This document shows, one piece after another, positions 13,476 through 24,150 of a stretch of DNA of 64,000 nucleotides. The translations under genes were made by a program, and so were the position numbers. The notes beneath the pieces are model-generated. The model saw only the letters and a list, made by a program, of their open reading frames with translations, made no database searches and had not been told where the DNA came from. The DNA is taken from assembly GCA_023375675.1 (NCBI GenBank), contig JALQBC010000006.1, forward strand, positions 1,523,353 to 1,587,352, given 5' to 3'. Numbering within the stretch: position 1 is the stretch's first letter; each line of letters opens with the position of its first letter. The DNA is from Cytospora piceicola (lineage: Eukaryota > Ascomycota > Sordariomycetes > Diaporthales > Cytosporaceae).

Positions 13476-15596
13476 ATGTCACATTATCCACCAAGTTCAG
13501 GCTCAAGGCGGTACGAACAGCCACCATCACGATACGATGTGTCCCCGAGCCGATCAAGCATGCCTGGAGGCCACCCGGATTCCGCCTTTGCCCAACTCCG
13601 GGCGAACAGAAGGTCAAGTAGGGATGGACCACCACCACCAAATTCAAGTCGAACTGCGTACTTGGCTGGAGGCGCAACGGCGGCAGAGTCAACCCAACTA
13701 CCTGGGCACGCCCAACCTGCGATACCCTCAGAGGACAATCGGTACTGGGCACCAGAAGACGGCTATTACACTCAACAAGGCCATGTCATCACCCCAGGTG
13801 CGGATAACTTCAGTGAGGCGACGACCGGGGGTGTAGCGGGCATTGCTTACAGTGTGGCAGAACCAACCCCAAGAGATAGCGGCCTTGAAGCCATGAGGAG
13901 CCCGAACTACCCACAACATACCTACCAGCAGGCACAGCAGGCCTATGGACGAGGAAATGACGCATACGAACCACAAACATCACAACACCTCCTGCGACCC
14001 GGACCAGCAGCATACGCTGGTGGCAATGCAGGGGATAGAGAGTCGCATTCCAGCCTGCAAGGGCTCAATGCCGCTGCAGTGCCTATGGGTGATTCCTCTC
14101 CAAGACACAGGTCAAGAAGTCCAGGCTACGCCGCAGGCACCTACACTGACGACCCATATCGCGGTTACTCAGGACATAGCCTTCAGAACCTCGGCACGGT
14201 CCACCCCGACGAAATATACGATGACGGCGACGACGGATTAGAATACAGCCGGAACGGCCACAATGGTGCTGCCGCTGCAGCTGGGAGTGCAGCAGCAGGT
14301 GCTGGTGTGATGGGAGCCTTGGGCAGCTTGGTGGGCCGAAACGCAGGCAGCCGAGACGGAAGTGGTCAATACAATGCGTTGCAGAATGGGGCGAATACGG
14401 GTTACCAAGGAGCCGGTGCCAGCACAGGCGACCTCTATGGTGCACCTGGGGGCGAAAAGTCTGCATGGCTCGCTAAGCAGGGCGCAATCTCGAGGCGGTG
14501 GAAGTGGTTGATCATCACCGCCGTCACCCTGTTCATCGCTGCCGCCATCGCGCTGGGTGTCTACTTCGGCGCCTTCCGGAACAAGTCGAGCGGAGGTGAT
14601 TCAGCAGCAGATGACACGGCCACAAATGGCGATCTCAACATCGACAGCCCCGAGATCAAGAAACTACTCAACAACGCCAACCTACACAAGGTATTTCCCG
14701 GAATCGACTACACTCCCATCAACACGCAATACCCCGACTGCCTCTCTGCCCCGCCCTCACAGAATAACGTCACCCGCGACTTGGCCGTGCTTTCGCAGCT
14801 CACCAACACCATACGTCTATATGGTACGGACTGTAACCAGACCCAGATGCTCATCCACGCGACCAACCAGCTACAGTTGAACGACACCATTAAGATATGG
14901 ATGGGTGTCTGGCAGGATGGCAACAAGACGACCAATGCGCGCCAGCTCAGTCAGATGTGGGATATCCTCGACGAGTACGGTGATAGCCCCTTCAAGGGCG
15001 TCATCGTGGCCAACGAGATCTTGTATCGGAAGCAGATGAATTCCACGGAGCTCGGGGACTTGCTCTCGACGGTCAGGACTAACATTACCAACAAGGGCAT
15101 GTCCCTGCCAGTAGCTACATCCGATCTTGGAGATGATTGGACTTCGGAACTGGCTGAGATGTCGGACTACATCATGGCAAATATCCACCCTTTCTTCGGC
15201 GGCGTCAACGCCAAGGACGCAGCATCGTGGACGTACAGTTTCTGGGAGAACAACAACGGGGAGTTCTTCAAGGCCGACACGTCCAAAAACATCATTGCCG
15301 AGACAGGGTGGCCGTCGCAAGGAGGTACCGACTGTGGCACGACAGAGGAAACCGACTGCCCCGATGCCTCGGTGGCGGGGATTGACGAGATGAACCAGTT
15401 CATGTCTGACTGGGTTTGTCAGGCGCTCTCTAATGGGACGCAGTACTTCTGGTTTGAGAGTTTTGATGAGCCGTGGAAGATAATGTACGATGAGGGCCAA
15501 CAAAACTGGGAAGACCACTGGGGGTTGATGGATGTCAACCGGAACTTGAAGAGCGGGATAACGATCCCTGACTGTGGGGGAAAGACGGTGAACTAG
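13476..15596 (+). CDS. btgC: Membrane-anchored GH17 glucan endo-1,3-beta-glucosidase (BtgC type), 706 aa
   Basis: Intronless 706-residue type II membrane protein that cleaves beta-1,3-glucan in the cell wall. Residues 1 to about 330 form a cytosolic, Ser/Pro/Gly/Tyr-rich low-complexity tail. A single membrane anchor lies near 345-367, with RRWKW just before it as a positive-inside signal. The GH17 domain follows to the C-terminus. The expected catalytic residues are present: proton donor Glu near 514 in VANEILYR and nucleophile Glu near 609 in IIAETGWPSQGG. N-glycosylation sequons are frequent only after the membrane segment, fitting an extracellular catalytic domain. The start ATG at 13476 follows a CAACAACAAAC leader, a good fungal context, and gives the usual BtgC length. 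Known family role: wall remodelling in growth and cell separation. Confidence 0.95.
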   Translation: MSHYPPSSGSRRYEQPPSRYDVSPSRSSMPGGHPDSAFAQLRANRRSSRDGPPPPNSSRTAYLAGGATAAESTQLPGHAQPAIPSEDNRYWAPEDGYYTQQGHVITPGADNFSEATTGGVAGIAYSVAEPTPRDSGLEAMRSPNYPQHTYQQAQQAYGRGNDAYEPQTSQHLLRPGPAAYAGGNAGDRESHSSLQGLNAAAVPMGDSSPRHRSRSPGYAAGTYTDDPYRGYSGHSLQNLGTVHPDEIYDDGDDGLEYSRNGHNGAAAAAGSAAAGAGVMGALGSLVGRNAGSRDGSGQYNALQNGANTGYQGAGASTGDLYGAPGGEKSAWLAKQGAISRRWKWLIITAVTLFIAAAIALGVYFGAFRNKSSGGDSAADDTATNGDLNIDSPEIKKLLNNANLHKVFPGIDYTPINTQYPDCLSAPPSQNNVTRDLAVLSQLTNTIRLYGTDCNQTQMLIHATNQLQLNDTIKIWMGVWQDGNKTTNARQLSQMWDILDEYGDSPFKGVIVANEILYRKQMNSTELGDLLSTVRTNITNKGMSLPVATSDLGDDWTSELAEMSDYIMANIHPFFGGVNAKDAASWTYSFWENNNGEFFKADTSKNIIAETGWPSQGGTDCGTTEETDCPDASVAGIDEMNQFMSDWVCQALSNGTQYFWFESFDEPWKIMYDEGQQNWEDHWGLMDVNRNLKSGITIPDCGGKTVN

Positions 15597-16577
15597 ACGA
15601 TGTGTGTGAGATCAATGAGGAATTCATGAGGACGATGTCGTACGATGGTGTGTGTATATGCGAAATGAGATATATCGGTAACATTTTGGGCTCTGGGACG
15701 TATGAAAATAGGAACATGGGCTCTTGCTGAGTACCACATTAGGACATGTAAGGAGCAGTGTGGGTTCTTTGTAAGATATACCTGACTGTACTTACGGCGG
15801 GCGTCCTTGCAGAGGGGTTCTGCATGTAGGCGTTTGGTTCTCGGGGTCGGCTCATGTGTATGGTTTTACTGGCCTTCATCTTCGCTTTCAATTTTCAGAG
15901 GTTGTTTTTGATTCATTTCATTTCTCTTATAGATATCGGGGATACGTCATGATGTCAGCACACTCATTTATTGAATGGGAAAGCTTCTATTGTCTGAACT
16001 TCCTTGCATGTGATTGCCAGCCTTTGTTCCGTTGCGACACTGTGACAGACACTATGACCCTTGCAAGCAAGCCCAGATACGTCTCCATACATGTAAGACG
16101 GCTGGACGGCTGAGCCATAACATGGTTTAGATACAGCTGACACCTGGAAGCAACAAAGCTGAAGCCACGTTCAAAGCAATGTCACCCTGCTAGCGTATGT
16201 ACGTACGTTCAACGATACTGTGTAAACTTGAAGGTCAACCCACATTTCGACTTACACCAACCCGAACCCTGATCTACTGTCTGATCAGTCACCCACAACA
16301 TTACCCAAGTCAGGGATGGAAGTCAATAATATTTGAATTTATATCCCCAAGTCCATCAATACCTGGGCCCCCCGCCCCCCTATGGATCTATCAACGAACT
16401 GCGAAGTAGGCATTATAGCCTAGCGGTTATGGCGCTAGGTTTTTATACCGGGCCCCGGCCCCGGCCCCGGCCAAGCTAGAGTTAATTGACAATTTCCACC
16501 TAGTCAACTCACTCGGTGTTAGTCATTTACCAGTAGCTCGATATGCATAGGCCTAATTTAAAAACAGTCATCCAACA
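15597..16577. other. 3' flank of GH17 and spacer with a GC-rich repeat
   Basis: No gene recognised. At about 16418-16440 there is a tRNA A-box-like string (TAGCCTAGCGGTTATGG) without a matching B box nearby. It is followed by GGCCCC repeated three to four times (about 16450-16471). A CCCCCCGCCCCCC run lies near 16370. The real tRNA begins at 16578. Confidence 0.5.
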
Positions 16578-16710
16578 GGCAACATGGCCGAGCGGTTAAG
16601 GCGGTAGACTCGAATTATAATTCTTGGGCAGATTTACATCTTTTCTAGAATGTTGTATCATCCGATATCTACTCTCTTCGGAGGCGCAGGTTCAAGTCCT
16701 GCTGTTGTCG
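16578..16710 (+). tRNA. tRNA-Ser(CGA) with a 52-nt intron
   Basis: All parts of a class II tRNA can be placed. The 7-bp acceptor stem is 16578-16584 with 16703-16709 (one G-U pair), and the discriminator is G at 16710, as in serine tRNAs. The D stem is GCC/GGC with loop GAGCGGTTAA. The anticodon stem GTAGA/TCTAC carries loop CTCGAA plus A, with anticodon CGA at 16611-16613. The intron, 16615-16666, begins one base after the anticodon, the standard nuclear position. The variable arm is CTC-TTCG-GAG. The T arm is GCAGG-TTCAAGT-CCTGC, which also holds the B box. CGA decodes UCG. Leucine is ruled out by G73 and by the anticodon. Confidence 0.95.
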
Positions 16711-16716
16711 CACATC

Positions 16717-16721
16717 TTTTT
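16717..16721 (+). terminator. RNA polymerase III terminator of tRNA-Ser
   Basis: A run of five T begins seven bases after the discriminator base, the expected Pol III stop. Confidence 0.75.
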
Positions 16722-17562
16722 GCTTGTTTCGACATCGTTTTGTTTCTTTTTGGGTTTGTCTTGACACCTCACTGAATCGTCGAATATCGTAGCTGAGGAG
16801 GAGAGTTGGTACAGTTGGTTGCCGTGGATTGAAGGTTTGTCGAATTGTTCTAGCCTCTACTGTGTAGTCTTTGCAACCCTAACCCTACAGATAGATATCA
16901 TCTGTCTACTGGATCTGATATGTATATAGTTTGGTTTGGTTTTTGTGCTTCTATGACTGTCTTTATCTTCTTGCTCGATAGTACGTACAAGTACTTGGTA
17001 TTCTATGTAGACATGAATTGGTAGACAGTGGGACGTCAAGTGCGATAAAACCACAAGCGTTAAGTATAGTCTTTGTGCAATTTGATGCACACGGGAAGGT
17101 CGGCAAGGAGGTTTGAAACCATCATCGGCAATAAACTGCGGTTGACAATCTACGAACCAGTTGTTGGATGTTATTAGCTCGGAGCAAGATCCCATCCGCA
17201 GCCTCGGACGGCGGTGTCAAAAGAGACAATTCGTAGAGGACTCAGACGCTGACCAGCATGGGGAAATGGAACTGAGGAAGCTGATGGGTTATCCGAGCCC
17301 CGGCCTAACTCTAAGGCTACCACCACTGGGCGAAGTCAGTCCGGGGTCCGACGATGACAGCGACCAATGCTCAGATGACAGCGTGATGATTGGGGGTTCT
17401 CGACTGAGCCACATGTGTTAATTCAAACCCTCGGCCTTTTGCGACTTATCAAGTCAGATACGTGATTTGTCGAAGTACTATGTACGTCTTTTGTTTTAAG
17501 CGCAGCACAATTACTGTCCAGATGGTTTCTTTCTCATCACAGGTGACCACAACCACCCATGT
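16722..17562. other. Spacer between tRNA-Ser and the beta-xylosidase gene
   Basis: No supported gene. A single ACCCTAACCCTA near 16875 resembles a telomeric repeat but is only about two units. An 86-codon frame at 17161-17421 (plus), with an acidic SDDDSDQCSDDS stretch, has no recognised relatives or splice partners and may be a remnant. Confidence 0.45.
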
Positions 17563-20062
17563 CTATCTCAGGGTCAACGGCAGCTGACCACCCGCATTGT
17601 CCACACTCCCATATCCACCTACGAAATATCCCTCCGGCACCTCGGTCGTCGGCGAGCCCGTTCTGTTAGCCGGCGCTGCTGGCCATTCGTCCAGGACAGC
17701 CGCATCCCCGGTCAAGGTAAAGTCCAGGCTTGCCAGGCCGGGCTCGACATCGAGCACGAGGCTATATGAACCAGGATAGAGGACTCTATTGCCGTTCTCG
17801 TCGACGCGGGAAAGACTTCCCAGTGTGAGATTCAGTGTCAGTTGGGTAGTAGCTGAGGAAGTGATGTTGTGCGCTCTACCGTAGGACACGAGTGTCTTGA
17901 GCGGATACGGCTCGGGTCCAAATTGCCCCTTGAGAAACAGCAGTGCGCTGTAGTCTGACGCCGTATCGCCGGTGTTGGTGACATCCACCGGTACAGATGC
18001 GAAGGGGCACAGGTCCAAGTACTCCTCAGTGCAACCCGAGAACAGGCTGCTGATGTCGAAGCTGCTCGCAGGTTCGGAAAGACTAATATCGGCAGTGAAG
18101 GAGCTGTAGTGAAGCCCAAACCCAAATTCAAACACCGCATCCCCTTCATACCACCGGTATGTCCGACCAGGGAATCCACGGCTTGCGTCGGGGCGTAACG
18201 ACATATCCGTCATTGGCACCGATGCGACGTAACTCGCAGGATATTGTGTTGCCGGCAACCGACCCGCAGGTGCTTGCTTGCCCGTGATAATGTCTAGAAT
18301 GGCAACACCGCCGTCCTGCCCTGGATATCCGCCCCATAGCAACGCACCGATGCCAGGGTTTTTGGCAATGGGTGAGCTGTCCAGCTGTCCCCCGCCCATC
18401 TGCACTACCACCATGGGCTTACCAAGCAAGGCGATCTCGCCGATGACATCGAGCTGCGCGCCCGTCCAGCCAATGCTTGTGCGGTCCATAGCTTCTGACT
18501 CGGTCGAGTCATCGATACCACTAAAGTACAAGACGATGTCCGCCGCGTCTGTGGCAGCCCAGATATTGTCCCAGTCGTTTGTAGTTGGATCTCCATAGCC
18601 CGTGGCAGAAGAGTAGAACACAGACTTGTTTCCGAGAAGTTGCTGTACGGCGTAGAGCGGCGAGTGCAAATAGGGAGCCTGTCCGTAGTAACTCCCTTGC
18701 ATCTGTGTTGTGGCTGCGGCCCAATCGCCTAGCACTGCCACGTTCTTGCCTTCTAGGTTGAGGGGAAGGGTGTTGTTGTTCTTCAGAAGTACAGTTCCCT
18801 TGACTGCAGCGATGTAGGCCAGCTGTTGTGCTTGTTCAGTGTTGACGCTATCCCAGCCCAGAGAGCGATAGGGTTGCGAGTCAGCCGAGTCGAAATAGCC
18901 CAGCTTCACGAGGCTGCCGTAAAGGCGCGTCACTGCAGTATCCAGGTCCGTGTCGTTGATGAGACCTCGATCATATGCTCCCTGGAGGTGGTGGCTATAG
19001 TATGTCCCGCAGTTGAGATCGGTCCCACCCTTGAGAGCAGCGGCGGCGGCAGCTTCACGGGTCGAGGCCCAGCGGTGTGGAAGGAAAATATTCTGTATAG
19101 CATCGCAGTCCGATGTCACCCACAACCCGTCATCACTACCTCCAGTCCAGTTCCAGTGATCACGAAGAACGTCGTTGAGAAGCCACGAGTCTCCACAAGT
19201 CGGCACGCCGTTGACCGCGTTATAAGAACACATGAAAGCACCAACCTTCGCGTCCCGCGCACAGGCTTGGAATGAAGGCAGGTAGTACTCGACCATATCT
19301 TGTGTGGTGATGGACGCATCGAACTCGTACCGATAATTCCCGTTCCAATCTTCCAGGTCATAGCCGACGAAATGCTTGCATGTCGCCACAACTCTCTTGT
19401 ACTTTCCATCTCTATTCCCTTCACCATCCTTTGTCCCCTCCAGCCCAGAAACCAAAGCTTTGACGTAACTACTCAAGTGAACTGGATCCTCTCCGGGTGT
19501 CTCTTGGCCTCTTCCCCATCTTGGGTCACGGAAGGGGTTAATGTTGGGTGTCCAGAAATCCAATCCTGCTTGTCCCGCATTGCCAAACGCTCGTGCCTCC
19601 GTCGAAATTACACTGGCGACGGCGTACACAAGGTCATCGTCGAAAGCGGCACCTAGAGTAATGGGCTGGGGAAAGGACGTGGCGTAGCTGAAGTTGGAGT
19701 TACTGTCGTTAAAGGTGACGCCAGGGGATCTGGCGACACCGTGGAGGCCTTCAGACCACCATTCATATGCTGGGAGACCGAGACGTGGGACTCCGGGACT
19801 GCTGGATACTGTGGCGTTAATCTTTTCGGCGGTGGTAAGGATGGATACGAGAGCCTTTGCTCGGCTCAAGGTGTCTGTTCGACGGTAAGTTGAGTCCATA
19901 TCTCGGCCTCGTTGATGTTGTATCATCTGTCATACCCAGAGATGTGTCACACACGGAATTGTTTGCAAGTGGACCAGACGCGCAGTCCGGGAAGTTGGAG
20001 ACTGCAAGAACGCTGTTGCTCAGAGCAATAAAACCAGCGAGGAGGATCGTTGTCGTCGCCAT
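17563..20062 (-). CDS. Secreted GH3 exo-1,4-beta-xylosidase, 812 aa, two exons
   Basis: Exons 20062-19936 and 19874-17563 flank a 61-bp phase-1 intron (19875-19935). The junction gives CDTSL-DTLSRAKALVSIL, the usual fungal beta-xylosidase N-terminus. Product 812 aa. A signal peptide of about 20 residues (MATTTILLAGFIALSNSVLA) sends it outside the cell, where it releases xylose from the non-reducing ends of xylo-oligosaccharides. The GH3 N-domain shows GVPRLGLPAYEWWSEGLHGV, TPNINPFRDPRWGRGQETPGEDP and KHFVGYDLE; the nucleophile Asp is near residue 298 in LWVTSDCDAIQ. The GH3 C-domain has LLKNNNTLPL and LLWGGYPGQDGG, and a fibronectin III-like domain closes the protein. Length and layout are normal and no frame damage is seen. 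A decayed GH5-like gene lies next door on the same strand. Confidence 0.95.
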
Positions 20063-20649
20063 GGCTACTCAAGTAGGCAAAACAGATATCCAAGCGGTCT
20101 GGGAAGAAGAAATTGTACTATTCTTGTCAAACCTACAGCATGGTTCCAATGGACTTACTACTATATATATACTTAGGTGAACTGGCTCATCTCCCGTGAT
20201 CAGCGTCCATTTTGGCCCAGGGTGGACATGATGATGCGCCCCGCGGGGTTGGGCTAAGGGAGTCGTGTGGAGACACGAGTTGGGGAAGCATCGGAATTAT
20301 GGTCATCAGTACTAGCAAAACTTGTCCCTGGGGTAAATTCGAAGATATTCTGCTCATTTACCCGGGCTTTATGTCGTGTGACCGCTTTGACTTCGGTTGG
20401 TTGAACATACATTATTCATAGATGAAGCACCCCGCTCTTTGGCCTCGTAGCCCCCAAGTTAGGGGCAGTAGGTAAGGGGTCAGAAGGGCTTGATAGGAGG
20501 ATGGTAGGAGAGTAGGGCAGTAGGGTTACTTGGGGTAGTAAGGTAGGGGGTTAGTAAAAATGAATTAGTGACATACATGCAATATTATCCGGCCGTTGAT
20601 GGTTCAGCTCGGTTTGAGCTTTACCGACCTGCAGTAACTTCTACTTGCT
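20063..20649. other. Upstream region of the beta-xylosidase gene
   Basis: Probable promoter of the minus-strand xylosidase gene. A TATATATATA string lies at about 20162-20171, roughly 100 bp upstream of the ATG, and could serve as a TATA element. A G/A-rich imperfect repeat with GTAGGG-like units covers about 20455-20550. I see no coding sequence. Confidence 0.5.
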
Positions 20650-21749
20650 GATGACAAATTATGATTACTATGTGGTGTTGGAGATGTCCATTTAATCGCT
20701 GCAATAGTTGACTTAACCCGCCATGCAAGCTCATTGTGGCTAAAATACATAAATCTACATGCAGATTCAAGCGCGGTCATGATGTTTTTGCCGGATGTCA
20801 AGGCTGAGAGGTCTTGATCGAACTGCATTCCGCTCCATGTTATTAGCAAATCCGGATTAGCATTGTGTATGGTATCTGCGCCGGCTGAAATGTATCCGAC
20901 GAGAGTCTGCCAGAGCTCGATGCCAGTTAGATACATTAAATCATGTCGAGATCGTCAGCACGGGGCCTAAGTCTGAACAACGATCGGTCGAAGAAACTTG
21001 CGGACATCATCATACCAGGAAATTCCCATCCTCATGGCTGCAATACCACTGTGCCTTGCCTATGTGTAAATCAGGGTGGATGAACAGGCCCTTGAAGTAT
21101 GCCGCCTTGGCTATGTGATCCCATATCTGGAAACGTGTGGTTCTGGGCGTCCATCTGGGTTTGGTGCCGTTCTCGATGCCAAGGGCCGTTATCATCGAGA
21201 CCTCCATCGAGACGTCTTGGCTGTCGCAGTCGTAAACCTGATCAACCATTTCAAAGGCATAACTCCTACAGATACCAGTCAGACGTCCGAAGTCAACATG
21301 GCCTGGGTGGATGTGCAAGCCTGTTCTGAATAGGAATGTACATGCGAACGAAGTTGAAACCAACACCAGCCACATTTTCTAGGATCTCTTCGGCGGAAGC
21401 GAACTCGATGCCCTCGGGGAATCATGGTCTCCACTTGACATAGATCAGTTCCATTACCATGTGTCACAGGTGACAGATATATGCCGGTGTATACCCACTG
21501 TTCAATGGCCAGTTGACAGCGGCCCATGTGATTACATCTCCTTTGCTATTCACAAGGTGCCTCTGGTCCTGAAACGCGCGTCAATGTGTCCTTCAATCTC
21601 AGTGCATGCTGCAACGGCCGTTGCCCTTGAGGATCGATGATCTGTGGAATTTGTGACCATGCACGTCCCCAGAAAGACGACACCTTTGGTGTATGTGAAA
21701 GCAGGAGGAGAGTTGGTGTCAAGTAGGCTATAGTAATGGAGGTATTCAT
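20650..21749 (-). pseudogene. GH5 (cellulase-family) glycoside hydrolase pseudogene
   Basis: Pieces in different minus-strand frames line up in the order expected of a secreted fungal GH5 protein. They are a hydrophobic start (ATG 21749), then DVITWAAVNWP, then EGIEFASAEEILENVAGVGF, then FEMVDQVYDCD with ALGIENGT, then HIGKAQWYCSHEDGN, then GADTIHNANPDLLITWSGMQ and HNELAW. The lesions are visible. There is an extra C in the CCCC at the MIP-EG position (near 21415), an extra T in the GN-SWYDD position (near 21015), a frame change after the signal peptide, loss of the stretch that should hold the RNE acid/base motif (about 20936-21010), and truncation after HNELAW. One ancestral intron (GTGGGT...CAAG, about 21440-21495) is still discernible. 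It cannot make an active enzyme. The family call rests on remembered GH5 patterns. Confidence 0.75.
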
Positions 21750-22209
21750 GCGGGGGAAACACGAGTTTCTGGATGGACAAACAGGATACCCTGGAAACGG
21801 TCTCTTATCGATGGATATGAATCTGATGGCAGTGAGGATGTGAGCTCCCGCGGAGCTCGATGGGACGATGAGTAGATCAAGGGGCTGATTCGTTCTAGAT
21901 AACCCGAACACTGCCCATGGGGGGCCCCATGGGCAGGTGACTCGCTCCGACCCCCCCCCCCCCAACTCACAACCACCCAGGCGACATATAGTAGCTCTTA
22001 CGATACATGAAAGGCCTGCGACCCTTGATACTGACTGGTGACATACGGTCAAACTCATTATAGAACAGAAGTTTCTTAAGGTGACTATGAATGTCAGGTT
22101 ACGTCAATTCCGCGATCCAGACTCCTCCAAGCCTACTCGACTGATGTCTCCAGTATGTACTCCCTAGGTCTTGTCCCTATGTAATCTTTCCATGTGCGAG
22201 TTAAAACGC
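21750..22209. other. Spacer with a palindrome and a poly-C tract
   Basis: No gene. It contains a near-perfect palindrome (21911-21936) and a run of 13 C (21951-21963). This region lies between the GH5 pseudogene start and the NmrA-type gene's 3' end. Confidence 0.55.
21911..21936. repeat. Palindrome with 12-bp arms
   Basis: The arms CTGCCCATGGGG and CCCCATGGGCAG are perfectly complementary and separated by GG. It sits 14 bp before a 13-C run. It could extrude as a cruciform or serve as a dyad binding site; no function is shown. Confidence 0.85.
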
Positions 22210-23166
22210 TCACTCAGACTTTGGGAAAATCCCCTCGTACTTGAGCAGATACTCCTTATAATCCAGCGGCTTTCGCCCCGTCAACTGCTCCACCGCGCCC
22301 GTGGTCTCTTTCATATGTCCCGAAGCCACCATCTGCCCACAGCATAACAGGTCATACATGCATAACTTACAAGGCACCTTGCTGAAGTCTCCGTACACAT
22401 CATAAGGCAGTCCTCGTTCCTTCCACCAGTCCTCCAGTTCCTCGTCACTCACTTCGGCGAAGCTTCCATTGTACCCCGACTGTTCAGCCATCCAGTCGAA
22501 TATTTCCTCGTTGGTAACCGCCTTCGGACCCGTAATGGTGTAAGTAGTGTTCGGCTCGCTTCTCCTCCCCATAAGCAATGCGCCGAGTACTCGACCGCAG
22601 TCTTCCCTTGCAACGAATGCGCCCTTCTCACCGCCGCTATTACATAGCCATCTGCCACCCGTGAAACCCCATGACTGAGCGAAGAATTGCGGGATGTTGT
22701 CCATGTATAGATAGTTTCGCTGGATGTTGTACTGCAGTCCACTTTGCTTGATCAAATTCTCCGTGTAAGCGTGGTCTCGGGGCAAGAATGGCATCTCCTC
22801 TCCTCCATCTCCCAAGTCCGCACCGACAAAACTGGTATAACAAATCCTCTTCACCCCGACAGCCTTCGCCGCATCGATGACATTCTTGTGTTGCTGACGA
22901 CGACCCTTTCCGATCAACCAGGTCGAAATAAAGCTCACGGCCTCGGCGCCGGCGAAAACACGTTTCAGGTTTGCTGAGTCGCCGTAGTCCAGCATCAAGA
23001 TCCTAGCTCCCTTGGCGGCCCAGTCGCGCATGGAGTCCTGATGGATGAAACCGGGCTTGTGGGATGCAAAGACCAACTCGTCACCTGGTTCGGCGAGTGA
23101 GAGGGCGTAGGAGGCTGCGACACTTCCGAGGTTCCCGTCGCATCCGGTCAGGACATACTTGGGCAT
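22210..23166 (-). CDS. NmrA-like / quinone-oxidoreductase-like NAD(P)-binding protein, 318 aa
   Basis: Single-exon atypical short-chain dehydrogenase. The N-terminus has the dinucleotide-binding glycine motif TGCDGNLGS (residues 7-15) directly after the first beta strand. Further on are LDYGDSANLKRVFAGAEAVSFIS (split here as LDYGDSANLK and FAGAEAVSFI) and the HKNVIDAAKAVGVKRICYTS block, typical of NmrA-type proteins and of QOR2-like quinone reductases. The Tyr-x-x-x-Lys catalytic pair of classical SDRs is not obvious, as expected for this group, whose members either reduce quinones or only sense the NADP(H) state. Length is normal. Which of these two roles applies cannot be decided from sequence. 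No signal peptide, so cytosolic. Confidence 0.88.
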   Translation of the reverse strand: MPKYVLTGCDGNLGSVAASYALSLAEPGDELVFASHKPGFIHQDSMRDWAAKGARILMLDYGDSANLKRVFAGAEAVSFISTWLIGKGRRQQHKNVIDAAKAVGVKRICYTSFVGADLGDGGEEMPFLPRDHAYTENLIKQSGLQYNIQRNYLYMDNIPQFFAQSWGFTGGRWLCNSGGEKGAFVAREDCGRVLGALLMGRRSEPNTTYTITGPKAVTNEEIFDWMAEQSGYNGSFAEVSDEELEDWWKERGLPYDVYGDFSKVPCKLCMYDLLCCGQMVASGHMKETTGAVEQLTGRKPLDYKEYLLKYEGIFPKSE

Positions 23167-24150
23167 GATGAATATAGTGTCTGCGAAGGGTCACTGAAGA
23201 TGAGATGGACTTCGGTTGAGATTAGAGATACGGAAATTGATACTGGCAGGATACAGGTGCTTCAATATCAGGACAAGCAAGACCTTTTGCACAAAACGAG
23301 GAGAACATGGTGGGAGCGTAGCTTGAGGGGACCCCTTTAAATAAACATAAGCGACGCGGGGATGAGTTATTGCACATTAATTCAACGACATACCAAGAAA
23401 ACAGATGACTTCCCCATGGAGACCCCGCAACCTGGGATTGTCTCACGAGCGTTGACGTATTCGACAACCGCAGATGGTATCCTGGAAGGGTGATGATCAT
23501 GCCACTTTTGCGGAGCGCATGATCCTCAGGAAGAAACGGAATCTGCCGCACTGGGCATGAGGGTGACACCTACCCAAATCATAGAAAGCCCCATACTAAT
23601 ATGTACAGACCCAAAGTCTCGTCACTCGAGGTTGCCGACGCTAATGGCCTGGAACCATACCCAGAGTATCACCTCCTTCTCCACCAGTTACAACTAGAGC
23701 AGCAGAACAATTACCAACAATTTGACGATGCCTGGCTGTTTAGCCAGCCGATCGATAAATCATCGATTCAATTCGGTCAAAACCAAGGCGACAGTCCAGA
23801 CCAACTGATCCACAGGTATAAAAGCGAGCAGCGGAATGATCTTACGACCGAATAAGTCTGTAGTCACTTGACCAAACCCTTACGTACTGCAGTCACTCTT
23901 ACTGGACACTAACGGTAGCCCATACCCCGTCGATTTTTGTCATCTATTCATGAATTTGACGCACGAACTATGACTGTCCTGACAGATGAACGTACCCAGC
24001 TCCTGGAATCTCAACGACGCACCGGCCCAATCGCCCCTACGTGTAACTCGTGCGGTTCTTGTTCCTCTTCTTGTGCAGACTTGCCCGGGTGGGAGGAAAC
24101 CATATTCATCGGCTCACCATCCCATAAAAGGCTGTGACACAATCGATTTC
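23167..24150. other. Spacer, no supported gene
   Basis: Upstream region of the NmrA-type gene and downstream region of the complex I subunit gene. An 84-codon Gln-rich frame at 23601-23855 (plus) has an ATG but no relatives I recognise. Near 24100-24150 the sequence passes into the 3' end of the minus-strand complex I gene. Confidence 0.45.

Noticed and set aside
13484..15518. Long antisense frames under the GH17 gene
   Set aside because: Shadows of the GH17 coding strand produced by its GC-rich codon use.
16868..16882. Telomere-like CCCTAACCCTA
   Set aside because: Only about two units, in ordinary gene-flanking DNA; too short to mean a telomere or an interstitial telomeric array.
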